The translations under genes and the position numbers were made by a program. Below are positions 8,562 to 15,929 of a stretch of DNA of 33,379 nt, one piece after another. This DNA is from Bryobacterales bacterium (lineage in GTDB: Bacteria; Acidobacteriota; Terriglobia; Bryobacterales; Bryobacteraceae). The stretch spans positions 1 to 33,379 of the forward strand of contig JADLCF010000240.1 in assembly GCA_020847315.1 (NCBI GenBank). The letters run 5' to 3'. How positions within the stretch are numbered: position 1 is the stretch's first letter; every line of letters starts with the position of its first letter. Under the pieces are notes generated by a model. It ran no database searches. It had not been told where the DNA came from and was given only the letters and a program-made list of their open reading frames with translations.

Positions 8562-9470
8562 TCAAGAAGGCTGGAGTGGCTTTGGAGCCAGGGGAAGGTC
8601 TGTGCCCAGTTGCCCAGCTCCGGGGAGATAGTTTTGCAGGAAGTGCCGCAGGATTTCCTGCTCCGTGCGGCCTTGCCGGCGGATGGGCGAAGGGAATCGC
8701 AGCAGCATTTCGATACAGCGCGGATCTGCCACGCGCAAGTAGACGCGCGGATCCGCCGATGGGGAGTGGATGAAATTGTGAGTATGCTCCAGGCTCTCCA
8801 TCCAGTCATGCGCGGGCTCCAGAAACTCCCGGCAAACCTCATGGATACTGTCTAGCGCGACTTTCTCGGCGCGGGCCAGATCAAGTTCCGGCGTTAGTTC
8901 CAAGGGAATGCGGAGGGTGTGCACCACGTAGCGGCCAATCTTCGATTCATTGAAGACGGGCGTATCAAGCAGCTTGGAATTGGGCACGATGATGGAGCGC
9001 CCGGTGGGCATGTGGAAGTCGTGGCCCGGACCCACTTCAAGCAGCGTCGTCGTGAGCAGCGAAATATCGATCACGTCGCCGCGCACGGCGCCCCACTCGA
9101 TGCGATCCCCCAAGCTGTAGGAGCTGCCGATGGCGCGCACGGCGGAGCCGCTCAAGCAGAGGATGAGTTCTTTGGTCGCGATCACCATGGCGGCGGCAAG
9201 CGCGACCACGGAGAGCAGGAAGGAATGGATCGCATTGGCCCAGACGGCCGCAAGGCCCAGAAACACGAGCAGCGCCGTGGTATTGCGGGAGCCGGCAAGC
9301 CAGCGCGTCCGCTCCTCCGCACTGCCGAGCCGGGGCATGACGATGCGGTTCGCGATGGTGCGAATCACAATCAGCGTCGCGACGAGGAGGATGGAGAAGA
9401 TCAGGTTCCGGAGGTGGTCATTCGCCAGAAATGGCGGCCATTCTTCGCCCAGATTGATTAGTGTATCCAC
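8562..9470 (-). CDS. MscS-type mechanosensitive ion channel family protein
   Basis: A 302-residue inner-membrane protein: three to four hydrophobic helices in the first 130 residues, then the MscS beta domain (YSLGDRIEWGAVRGDVIDISLLTTTL, with the IVPNSKLLDTPV loop following) and a C-terminal alpha/beta domain. Small-conductance channels release solutes under membrane tension, but many homologues have other gating signals. I chose the GTG at 9470 because GAGG sits six bases upstream (9477-9480). A TTG at 9506 in frame would overlap the end of the E2 gene by 14 bases. With the GTG the gap to the E2 stop is 22 bases, so this gene is probably the last member of the Ubl operon. Confidence 0.88.
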   Translation of the reverse strand: MDTLINLGEEWPPFLANDHLRNLIFSILLVATLIVIRTIANRIVMPRLGSAEERTRWLAGSRNTTALLVFLGLAAVWANAIHSFLLSVVALAAAMVIATKELILCLSGSAVRAIGSSYSLGDRIEWGAVRGDVIDISLLTTTLLEVGPGHDFHMPTGRSIIVPNSKLLDTPVFNESKIGRYVVHTLRIPLELTPELDLARAEKVALDSIHEVCREFLEPAHDWMESLEHTHNFIHSPSADPRVYLRVADPRCIEMLLRFPSPIRRQGRTEQEILRHFLQNYLPGAGQLGTDLPLAPKPLQPS

Positions 9471-9492
9471 GCAGAGCCTCGTTGTTGCCGCG

Positions 9493-10095
9493 TCATGGGA
9501 TGACAATCTTTCCGCGCCAGGGGTCGCCCGCTACCGTTTCGCGCGGCCCGGGCTCCGATGCAGGCCTCGGCGTCATCTCACCGATGGAAGGAGCTAGAGC
9601 AATGGGCGGTGGCGGCGGCGCAGCTTCCCGTAACGGCGGAGCGATCTCCCGTGAATCCACCGGAAGCAAATGAGCATGTTCGGCGGCCCAGCGCGCGGCA
9701 AGCCCGTTTAGCGGGCTTTTCACATTGTATTCCTGATAGGCGATCATGCGCCCGATGCGGATGATCAGATCGTCGAGGCCTTCCGAGGCGGCCCAAAAAT
9801 CCCCGATGCAGACGGTGGTGTGATCAAAATTCGGATGAAAGAGCGGGGTGAGAATCCTGCACTGGGGAGCGCGGCGCGGGTAGCCGAGCGAGAGGTTGAC
9901 TTCCACCAGGTGCTCGCCGCGCTCGACGATATCGCCACCCGGGGCGACGGCGAGACCCTTTACGGAAAGAGCGAAGCGGTAGTGCTCCGGCGGTTGCCCT
10001 TGCTGGGCTACCAGACGGATGACCGGCCATCCGTCAAAGCGGCGGATGAGGGTTTCATAATCGAGGGCGAGGCGGCGTATCCGTGGAGAGATCAT
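9493..10095 (-). CDS. Bacterial E2 ubiquitin-conjugating enzyme-like (UBC fold) protein with proline-rich tail
   Basis: A 200-residue protein whose first 145 residues read as a UBC/E2 fold. The central strands VEVNLSLGYPRRAPQCRIL match the E2 YPxxPP region. They are followed by H87-P88-N89 and, seven residues after the Asn, Cys96 in VCIGDFW, the position of the thioester Cys in eukaryotic E2s. The downstream NVKSPLNGLAARW matches the E2 helix that begins NPLN. Residues about 151-190 form a proline-rich tail containing five prolines in a row near 160-164. E2s take the Ubl from E1 as a thioester and pass it to a target. The gene starts 22 bases after the DUF2752 stop. There is no good Shine-Dalgarno, so translation is probably coupled. 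The E2 assignment is from motifs by eye. Confidence 0.85.
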   Translation of the reverse strand: MISPRIRRLALDYETLIRRFDGWPVIRLVAQQGQPPEHYRFALSVKGLAVAPGGDIVERGEHLVEVNLSLGYPRRAPQCRILTPLFHPNFDHTTVCIGDFWAASEGLDDLIIRIGRMIAYQEYNVKSPLNGLAARWAAEHAHLLPVDSREIAPPLREAAPPPPPIALAPSIGEMTPRPASEPGPRETVAGDPWRGKIVIP

Positions 10096-10117
10096 GAGGC
10101 AAATGGGAGCCGCGGCG

Positions 10118-10561
10118 CTACGGGGCGAGATAGCCTACCCACCCCAGAAAGGGCAACGTATCCGGCAGGTTGCGGAGGATGGTAAACAGCGTTGCCGCCA
10201 CCACCAACCCAAACGAAATCCGGGAAGGCACGCGCAGGTCCCGAACACGATTGTCGCGAACGGCATCGGCAAAAAGCAAAACCCCGAACCACGCGAGCCC
10301 CGGCAGCAGCGCGACGAGTAGCAAGTTCGCATCCATCGCTTCCGCGAGTTGCCCGTGCAATAGCGCGTGCAATGAGCGCGCACTCCCGCAGCCGGGGCAG
10401 AAGAATCCTGTGGCGGCATGGATCGGGCAGGCGGGCAGGTACCACGATTGCCGGGGCGGCGAGGCATAGAGCACGCTCGCGCCCGCCACGCCAAGGGCCG
10501 CCAGCAGCCAAGCCACACGGCGCGGGGAAGAGGCGAGAGATTGAGCTGAGAGCGGCATCAT
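10118..10561 (-). CDS. DUF2752 family membrane protein
   Basis: A 147-residue protein with about three transmembrane helices and the DUF2752 signature: CPIHAATGFFCPGCGSAR (residues 45-62) and a following HALLHGQ. The four conserved Cys/His residues look like a metal- or thiol-reactive site at the membrane surface, but no function is known for the family. The first ATG (10559-10561) overlaps the TGA of the preceding GYF gene by four bases (ATGA), so it is tightly coupled to the operon. DUF2752 genes often sit near TM2-domain genes, and a TM2 protein is encoded in this same operon. Its role in conjugation is unknown. Confidence 0.86.
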   Translation of the reverse strand: MMPLSAQSLASSPRRVAWLLAALGVAGASVLYASPPRQSWYLPACPIHAATGFFCPGCGSARSLHALLHGQLAEAMDANLLLVALLPGLAWFGVLLFADAVRDNRVRDLRVPSRISFGLVVAATLFTILRNLPDTLPFLGWVGYLAP

Positions 10562-11388
10562 CGTGGCCGGGCGCCTCCCCAGGTTTGCAGCCTCCGCACT
10601 TCGTCGAGGCGGTATTGGATCCAGACTGGCGCAATCAAAAAAATGAGGTTGGTGAGCCAGCCAATCACCACAAAGACAGTGAAGATCCCGCCGAGATCGA
10701 TGCGGGCCGCGCCCCAATGCGCAGTGGCTTCCGAGAGGCTGCTACTCATGGAGATAAATCCGGCAATGGAGGCGATGGCGGCGCCAAGGGAAAGCACGAG
10801 GACGGGAATGGCCATCAACCCGCCGATCACCTCGTCCCCATGGCCCGCTACCTCGCCGGCGATGCCGCCGCCGATCGCAATGGCGATCACAGCGGGGATC
10901 AGCAGCAGGGGCAACAGCAGATACAGCGTGGCCCGGCTGCCGGGATCGAGCTTCTTGACCCATCGGGATTGCACAATGGACCAGATGTATCCGAAAAGGG
11001 TGCAGGTGCAGATGGAAAGGATCAGAACCAGCCACCAATCCATTCCAGGGGGCGGCGGGATTTGAGCGGGGATGGCAGAGACCATGGGCTGCATGGGGTA
11101 GCCCGCGCCGAAACCGGGCGCGCCGAGCGCCTGGGGGGCGCGATGAAAGCCGCCATCCAAGCCGGCACCGCCCATGGGTTCCGCCACGCCGGATTCCGCG
11201 AACGGTGCATTCTGGAATGGCTGCGCCACCGCCAGTTGCGTGAGTTGGGCGGCGGTGAGCGGCAATCCCCCTCCCTCCGGTTCCAGGCGGTCTTCCGGAG
11301 CGATGTTCCCGGACGCCAGGTAGCGCCGCACGTCGTCTGGCGTGTAGGGGCCGTAGCGTGTTCCGCCACGGTTGAGAAAATACATCAT
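10558..11388 (-). CDS. GYF_2 domain membrane protein, third paralogue (most diverged)
   Basis: A 276-residue protein: an N-terminal GYF_2 (DUF4339-like) domain (YFLNRGG, then RYGPYTPDDVRRYLASGNI, residues 3-30), a flexible Pro/Gly-rich linker to residue 115, and four or so transmembrane segments. The linker ends in PPPPG (residues 111-115) just before the first helix, which is the kind of motif eukaryotic GYF domains bind. The membrane part is more diverged than in the two upstream paralogues. ATG at 11388 (a second ATG follows at 11385) with GGGAG nine bases upstream. The stop overlaps the DUF2752 start. Function unknown; a docking or scaffold role in the Ubl system is inferred from context. 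Confidence 0.82.
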   Translation of the reverse strand: MMYFLNRGGTRYGPYTPDDVRRYLASGNIAPEDRLEPEGGGLPLTAAQLTQLAVAQPFQNAPFAESGVAEPMGGAGLDGGFHRAPQALGAPGFGAGYPMQPMVSAIPAQIPPPPGMDWWLVLILSICTCTLFGYIWSIVQSRWVKKLDPGSRATLYLLLPLLLIPAVIAIAIGGGIAGEVAGHGDEVIGGLMAIPVLVLSLGAAIASIAGFISMSSSLSEATAHWGAARIDLGGIFTVFVVIGWLTNLIFLIAPVWIQYRLDEVRRLQTWGGARPR

Positions 11389-11486
11389 CCGCGCAGTCTC
11401 CCATCTCCACCCTGGGCGTGGAAACGCCGTCAAACAAGCCTATGTCCGGCCGCGGAAACGCTTATTTCCGAGCGGCTTCATCCCTA

Positions 11487-12185
11487 TTACGGTGCGAGCG
11501 CTCCGGTCTTTTTCCATTCCACGATTCGTGACATATGATACTGCAGATAATACATTCCCACGAAGACGGTGAGCACCGGATTCAACCGGAGCTGGATATT
11601 TTCGACGGTATTGAAGTAGGTCAGCATCTCCTTTCGCATGGCCAGCTCCGCCGCGAAGAAGAGGCCCAACCCGGCCAAGGAAATCAGAACCGCGATTCCA
11701 AGGAAGAAGAACATGATTGGCAGACTCAGATCCGGGTCCTTGGGAGCGGTCTCCACCAAGGGAGAGAAGGCGCTCAGGGCGATCGACGCAACATAGGTGA
11801 TCCCGAAGGAAGCGGTGAGCAGCCAAATGGACCGGTTGGCGGGATGCAACTGCTTCAGCCACCAAGCCTGCATCAGCATCCAGATCATAGAGAAGAACCC
11901 GCAGGTGAGGATGGTGAACAAGAGAACCAGCCCCCAATGAAGATTCGGGGGAAGCGGCGCGCCGTTCGCCATTTGCGGACGCAGATACGCAGGGGCGTAA
12001 GCGCCGGGTGGGATGGCGGGCGCGGCTGCCGACGACATCCATTGGGAGAGTGGGCGATGCGCTTGCTCATCCTCCCGCCTTACGAGATCGTGCGGGAAAA
12101 GATGGCCGCTTGCGAGGTAGCGGCGCAGATCCCCTTCCGTGTAGGGGCCATACTCCCGCTGTTCCCGCTGGACGAAGTAGTTCAT
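11487..12185 (-). CDS. GYF_2 domain membrane protein, second paralogue
   Basis: A 232-residue protein: GYF_2 domain at residues 1-50 (YFVQREQREYGPYTEGDLRR), a short proline-containing linker with IPPGAY near 58-63, then four hydrophobic segments. Its C-terminal part (YFNTVENIQLRLNP, and a QYHMSRIVEWKKTG ending) matches the first paralogue closely enough to show tandem duplication. Only 69 bases separate it from that gene. The membrane part resembles DUF4234-type regions often found behind GYF_2 domains. No function is known; cytoplasmic display of the GYF domain at the membrane is inferred. Confidence 0.83.
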   Translation of the reverse strand: MNYFVQREQREYGPYTEGDLRRYLASGHLFPHDLVRREDEQAHRPLSQWMSSAAAPAIPPGAYAPAYLRPQMANGAPLPPNLHWGLVLLFTILTCGFFSMIWMLMQAWWLKQLHPANRSIWLLTASFGITYVASIALSAFSPLVETAPKDPDLSLPIMFFFLGIAVLISLAGLGLFFAAELAMRKEMLTYFNTVENIQLRLNPVLTVFVGMYYLQYHMSRIVEWKKTGALAP

Positions 12186-12254
12186 GGAGACCCGAACCGG
12201 GCGGCGCTCGCGATGGAAACTGCCGCCCGGTTGAAGAGGAATGTAAGGCGCGGC

Positions 12255-13175
12255 TCAGGAAAGGCTTCCCGTGGTCTTCCAGGTATTGATCCGATTGAAG
12301 TGGTACTGGAAATAGAACACCGCGAAGAAGATTACCAGGATGGGATTGAGCTTCAGATTGATGGGCTCCACGTTATTGAAGTAACCTTCGAGCGAAGCTT
12401 TCATATTGAACACCGCCAGAATGTAAAGAACCAGCAGCCCGATGCTCACGAGCGAACCCATGCTTGAGACCAGCGTTCCCAATGAAGAATCCGGCATGGC
12501 GATCGAGAGTCCAACTCCGCCGAACGTCAGCGCGAGCACGCCAACGTATCCCACGAGGTATAGGATCAGGAACTTCTGCCCTTTGCTCTGAGGGTCGAGC
12601 TTCTTGAACCATGCGGCTTGAATGAAGAGCCAGATGAGGGCGAAAAGGCCACAGGTCAGAATTGCGCCCACGACCACGATCACCCAGTTCATGTTGGGAG
12701 GCAGCGGCGCGCCGTTCTTGAGCGTACCGGCCCCGCCCACGCCGGCGGCGCCCCCGAACTGCTGAACGGCGGGCTCCGGCGCGCCCCAGGCGGGAGTGAC
12801 CGGAGCGGGGGAAGAAAACCCGGGGTCACTGCCGTAAGCGGGAGCGCCACCGTAGGCCGGTCCGGCGCTGGTTCCAAAACCGGGAGAAGGGGATGGAGCA
12901 GCATAGGATGGGGGCGTCGGGGTGGGCTCATACGAAGGCGCTGGAGAGGGAGCGGGAGTGGGAGTATAGGCAGGCTGGGATGCCGGAGCGGGTGTTGCCG
13001 CTTGCGGCTGGGCCGCCTTGCCGCCCACAATATCCTGCACGGTCAGCCAGCGATCCGTGCCCTCCGCGCGCACCAGATCCGTCTCGACGATATTCCCCGA
13101 GCTTAGGTACTGGCGGATATCGGCGCCCGAGTACGGTCCGAACTCCTGATCGCCCCGCTTAATCATGAACATCAT
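12255..13175 (-). CDS. GYF_2 domain membrane protein, first paralogue with long proline-rich linker
   Basis: A 306-residue protein: GYF_2 domain at residues 1-50 (MIKRGDQEFGPYSGADIRQY), a roughly 100-residue linker rich in Pro, Ala, Ser, Thr and Tyr (about residues 55-160), then four transmembrane segments and a C-terminal YFNNVEPINLKLNP and WKTTG ending shared with the second paralogue. I start it at the ATG at 13175, where the domain begins; an upstream in-frame start at 13226 would add a non-homologous leader. The gene follows the RING-TM2 gene after 85 bases. The disordered linker would let the GYF domain reach away from the membrane. Confidence 0.83.
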   Translation of the reverse strand: MMFMIKRGDQEFGPYSGADIRQYLSSGNIVETDLVRAEGTDRWLTVQDIVGGKAAQPQAATPAPASQPAYTPTPAPSPAPSYEPTPTPPSYAAPSPSPGFGTSAGPAYGGAPAYGSDPGFSSPAPVTPAWGAPEPAVQQFGGAAGVGGAGTLKNGAPLPPNMNWVIVVVGAILTCGLFALIWLFIQAAWFKKLDPQSKGQKFLILYLVGYVGVLALTFGGVGLSIAMPDSSLGTLVSSMGSLVSIGLLVLYILAVFNMKASLEGYFNNVEPINLKLNPILVIFFAVFYFQYHFNRINTWKTTGSLS

Positions 13176-13260
13176 GGCAGATGATTTCCCTTCGATGCGT
13201 ATTGCGGCTCCCTTCGCCGCGCTCACACCCGACCGGCTGAAATCCTATTCAGCACAAACC

Positions 13261-13923
13261 TCATAGCATGGGGTGGCCGCTGCCATCCCGTTCCACCTTG
13301 CAGATTTCCACCAGAGCCCAGATCCAAACGGCGGGCGCAGCCAGAAAGCAAGTAAAGGCACTCACGCAGAGTTGAATAATACCAACACTCATGCGATTTG
13401 CATACAGGTTATGCACGCCCAGATAACCAAAAAAGAACCCAAGCAGCGTGTATGTCCGCCGATCGGTACTAGGCGCGACTTCTATGGCAGTTAGCGAGAA
13501 CGAGGACCTATCCGGCTCGGAGAGGCCAAAAATTGCGTTTGCCGCGCTGGGCAGAGGGACGTAGGGCTGCGCTGTATCGTAGGGCTGCGCTGTATCGTAG
13601 GGCTGCGCTGTGGCGTTGGGATCCGCTGTGGCGTTGGGATCCGCTGTGAGGGGAGGATCGCCCGGCCCGCTGGGCGGCGGGGGCACGCCGGTGGTGGCGG
13701 ATTCCGGCCTCGAGGGGCTCCAGACATAAGGCGGCCCGAGTTCGCTGCCGCTGACGACGACTTTGGCTTCTTCCACAGGCGCTTCGGCACAGCCGAATAC
13801 CGTACATCCGCCGTTCTCCTCCCAGCACTCGGCGTGGTGAGGGGTTGCGCAGCCGGGGCAGACGATGAGCGCCGCTTCGTCTTCCATCGGCGCGCGACAG
13901 TATGGGCAGACGGAGTTGCTCAT
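13261..13923 (-). CDS. Prokaryotic RING finger fused to a TM2 membrane domain (E3-like candidate)
   Basis: A 220-residue protein. The N-terminus is a binuclear treble-clef zinc finger of the prokaryotic RING type: C6/C9, C22/C25, H29 or H30 with C33, and C40/C45, including the hallmark HHAECWEENGGC. A Pro/Ala-rich linker follows, with PPPP near 81-84 and five near-identical hexapeptides (residues about 93-121). The C-terminal 60 residues are a TM2 domain with two membrane helices (LLGFFFGYLGVHNLY and a later WIWALVEI). RING fingers bind E2s and promote transfer, so an E3 or scaffold role beside E2, E1 and Ubl is a reasonable inference. Its ATG overlaps the stop of the FHA gene by four bases. 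Confidence 0.87.
   Translation of the reverse strand: MSNSVCPYCRAPMEDEAALIVCPGCATPHHAECWEENGGCTVFGCAEAPVEEAKVVVSGSELGPPYVWSPSRPESATTGVPPPPSGPGDPPLTADPNATADPNATAQPYDTAQPYDTAQPYVPLPSAANAIFGLSEPDRSSFSLTAIEVAPSTDRRTYTLLGFFFGYLGVHNLYANRMSVGIIQLCVSAFTCFLAAPAVWIWALVEICKVERDGSGHPML
13561..13650 (-). repeat. Five tandem 18-base repeats within the RING-TM2 gene
   Basis: Five consecutive 18-base units (13561-13578, 13579-13596, 13597-13614, 13615-13632, 13633-13650). The first two are identical, the third differs at its last bases, and the last two form a second subtype. On the coding strand they encode hexapeptides of the type AQPYDT and ADPNAT in the linker between zinc finger and membrane domain. 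The in-frame period means copy-number change would lengthen or shorten the linker without a frameshift. Confidence 0.9.
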
Positions 13924-14987
13924 TGGCGCTGCCGCTCCTGATAGAGGAAGCTATAGCGGCCGATCCGCAGCAACTCGCGATTCTCCAGCAGTTTCTGCTT
14001 GATGGGCTGACCGGAGGCGTAAACAGGGCCATGCGCCACCACCCAGACGCGCGAGCCACGCAATTCGAACGTGGCGTGCAGTTCCTGGATGGCGAGATCC
14101 TTGAAGAGATAGATGTCACACCCCTGGCTGCGGCCGAGCGTGGTGAGAGGCTTGTAGAGGATGAATTGCTTGCCGGCGAGCGGCCCGGCGGAGACGTAGA
14201 GCCATCGATCTTTGAGCGCGCTCTCGACGAGGCCGATCGCCACGCCGGTGGCCAGGCCGAACAACCCAAACCCGACGCCGCGGGATAACGCGCCGGAATC
14301 CATGGCCATGGCGATGGGATCGAAGAGCACGCCTCCGATGCCGGCCCCGAGCATCCCCCCCAGCAAGCCATAGAGCAGTTTTTTTCCGCTCAGCCCGACC
14401 ACCCCATACACCAAGCCTGCGCTCGCGCCGAACAGAACCCAAGCGAGCGCGCGGCAGGCCCACCAAGCGGGCGATTCCGGCGTCAGCGTGCCAGACCCCG
14501 CGACGATTGCAAGCAGGATGTTGTAGAAGATGTTCGCGATGAAGTTGAAGATGAACCCGAGCGGGATGCCGAGGCCCAGGGCAATCGCGCCGCGAATGAG
14601 CGCCTTGCGGGTGGAACGCTCCACGACGCTTTCCGCCATGGCGCAACCGGTGCACAACACCGCCACCACGGACGGAATCATCAGCAGATCCGCCCAGTTG
14701 GATTCGAGGCCGTCTTGAAAGAAAGGTTCGACAATGCCCCATCCCGCCAGTGCGCCGAGCAAGCCCGCCGCGCCAAGGTAGAACCAGCTCCGCAGGAAGA
14801 GCTTGCCTTTCCCTTCAGCCTGAATCAGGTCCGGCGATGCCGTATCCCGGATGTTGCCATAGGAACGAGACGCCGTAGCGGTTTCGGCCGTGGGGACTTC
14901 CGCCAGGGGATCGTTCGAGGGACTGACGATTGCAATCTGTTCGAGGTCTTCGGCGGTGATGCGAATTCTACCGGACTCTTCGTTCAT
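13920..14987 (-). CDS. Polytopic membrane protein with C-terminal degenerate FHA domain
   Basis: A 355-residue protein: an acidic N-terminal tail of about 60 residues, six or more glycine-rich hydrophobic segments (about residues 65-255), and a cytoplasmic FHA domain from about 267 to the end. In the FHA domain the GRS motif (285-287) and His304 are present, but the Ser expected three residues before that His is Gln301, and the Asn loop reads ASGQPI, so phosphothreonine binding is uncertain. The ATG at 14987 was chosen because GGAGGAG lies nine bases upstream; the in-frame ATG at 15005 overlaps that site. Stop and RING start overlap (ATGA). The gene follows the JAMM gene by 69 bases. Confidence 0.85.
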   Translation of the reverse strand: MNEESGRIRITAEDLEQIAIVSPSNDPLAEVPTAETATASRSYGNIRDTASPDLIQAEGKGKLFLRSWFYLGAAGLLGALAGWGIVEPFFQDGLESNWADLLMIPSVVAVLCTGCAMAESVVERSTRKALIRGAIALGLGIPLGFIFNFIANIFYNILLAIVAGSGTLTPESPAWWACRALAWVLFGASAGLVYGVVGLSGKKLLYGLLGGMLGAGIGGVLFDPIAMAMDSGALSRGVGFGLFGLATGVAIGLVESALKDRWLYVSAGPLAGKQFILYKPLTTLGRSQGCDIYLFKDLAIQELHATFELRGSRVWVVAHGPVYASGQPIKQKLLENRELLRIGRYSFLYQERQRQ

Positions 14988-15056
14988 GCGGCCTCTCTCC
15001 TCCATCGATGGCGCGCCCTCCCAAAGGCAACTCGCGCCCCACGGGCAAGCGTTAGG

Positions 15057-15929
15057 TCACGGCGTTCTCGCGGGCGCGCCGGCGGGCGGCTCCTCCGGTG
15101 GGCGCTGTTCTTCCAACTGGCGCTGCCGCGCGCGATCAAGAGCGGACTGCACCTCCCTAGGAGAGAGCAGACGCCCGTCGGGCAAGGAATACATCACGAT
15201 CGTGCGGGGCAGCAGAAGGACGCCGCCAGCGACGCCGGCGATGAACACAACGCCGAGCGCGAGCAACAAGAACAGCTTGCGGCTGAGCGAAGACTTGCGG
15301 GATTTCGGCAAGGCTTCCGGCGCATTCGTCCCTAACCTGCGCTGCGCGGGTTCTTCCTCCACGCTCACGATTTCGTCGGGTTCTTCGCCCTCGACGGGAG
15401 CATCCGCGGCGGTGGTCTCGATCAGGCGAATCTCGCGCACCCGGGTCACTTTGCCATCCACCCAGCCGAAGCAGCCTTCTTCATCCGAGTGCGGATCATA
15501 GACCCAGGCTACCTGGGCCGGGGAGGAGAAGAAATTCTCGTGAATAAACAGGTCTTGCCGCGAAAGGAAGATGCCGAAGCCGGGATGTGAGTGATACCAG
15601 CCAACGATCCGTTTCTCGGGGAACTCGCGATCCTTGACAGCGTAGATGTGTGCCCAGGTGTCCTGGGTAAAGGTGACATGAGCGCCGCCCTTCGCCGCCC
15701 CCTCCCCTTCGATGGACGCTTCAATCAGGGTAACGCCATCCACTTCCTCGCCGATCAGCACGCCGCAAATTTCCGCGTTCATCTCGGAGCGGGCATGGCG
15801 GTGGATGCGCTGCGCAACGCCGGCCGCGATGGCGACGCGCGCGCTGGCCGCCAGCATTTCCGGGGTGATCTCCGCAGGTGGATTGACCGGCGCCGGGCTC
15901 GAGTCCGCACCATTCTTCCGCTCTTTCAT
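15057..15929 (-). CDS. Membrane-anchored JAMM/JAB metalloprotease (deubiquitinase-like)
   Basis: A 290-residue protein. The JAB/MPN domain spans about residues 25-170 and has a complete JAMM zinc site: Glu53 in NAEICGVLIG and H113-S-H115-PGFGIFL-S123-RQ-D126. Such enzymes hydrolyse the isopeptide bond after the C-terminal Gly of a Ubl. A basic stretch and a single membrane helix follow (about 217-240), then about 50 residues ending in a proline-rich tail. By the positive-inside rule the catalytic domain should be cytoplasmic. The ATG overlaps the TGA of the E1 gene by four bases (15926-15929). In this operon it is the natural deconjugating enzyme; the target is unknown. Confidence 0.9.
   Translation of the reverse strand: MKERKNGADSSPAPVNPPAEITPEMLAASARVAIAAGVAQRIHRHARSEMNAEICGVLIGEEVDGVTLIEASIEGEGAAKGGAHVTFTQDTWAHIYAVKDREFPEKRIVGWYHSHPGFGIFLSRQDLFIHENFFSSPAQVAWVYDPHSDEEGCFGWVDGKVTRVREIRLIETTAADAPVEGEEPDEIVSVEEEPAQRRLGTNAPEALPKSRKSSLSRKLFLLLALGVVFIAGVAGGVLLLPRTIVMYSLPDGRLLSPREVQSALDRARQRQLEEQRPPEEPPAGAPARTP

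Noticed and set aside
10192-11538. A 448-codon open frame on the plus strand
   Set aside because: Antisense to the GYF and DUF2752 genes, with Gly/Arg/His-rich composition and no recognisable motif.
13561-13650. Short regular repeats suggesting a CRISPR array
   Set aside because: Units are contiguous 18-mers without spacers and lie in frame within a coding region.
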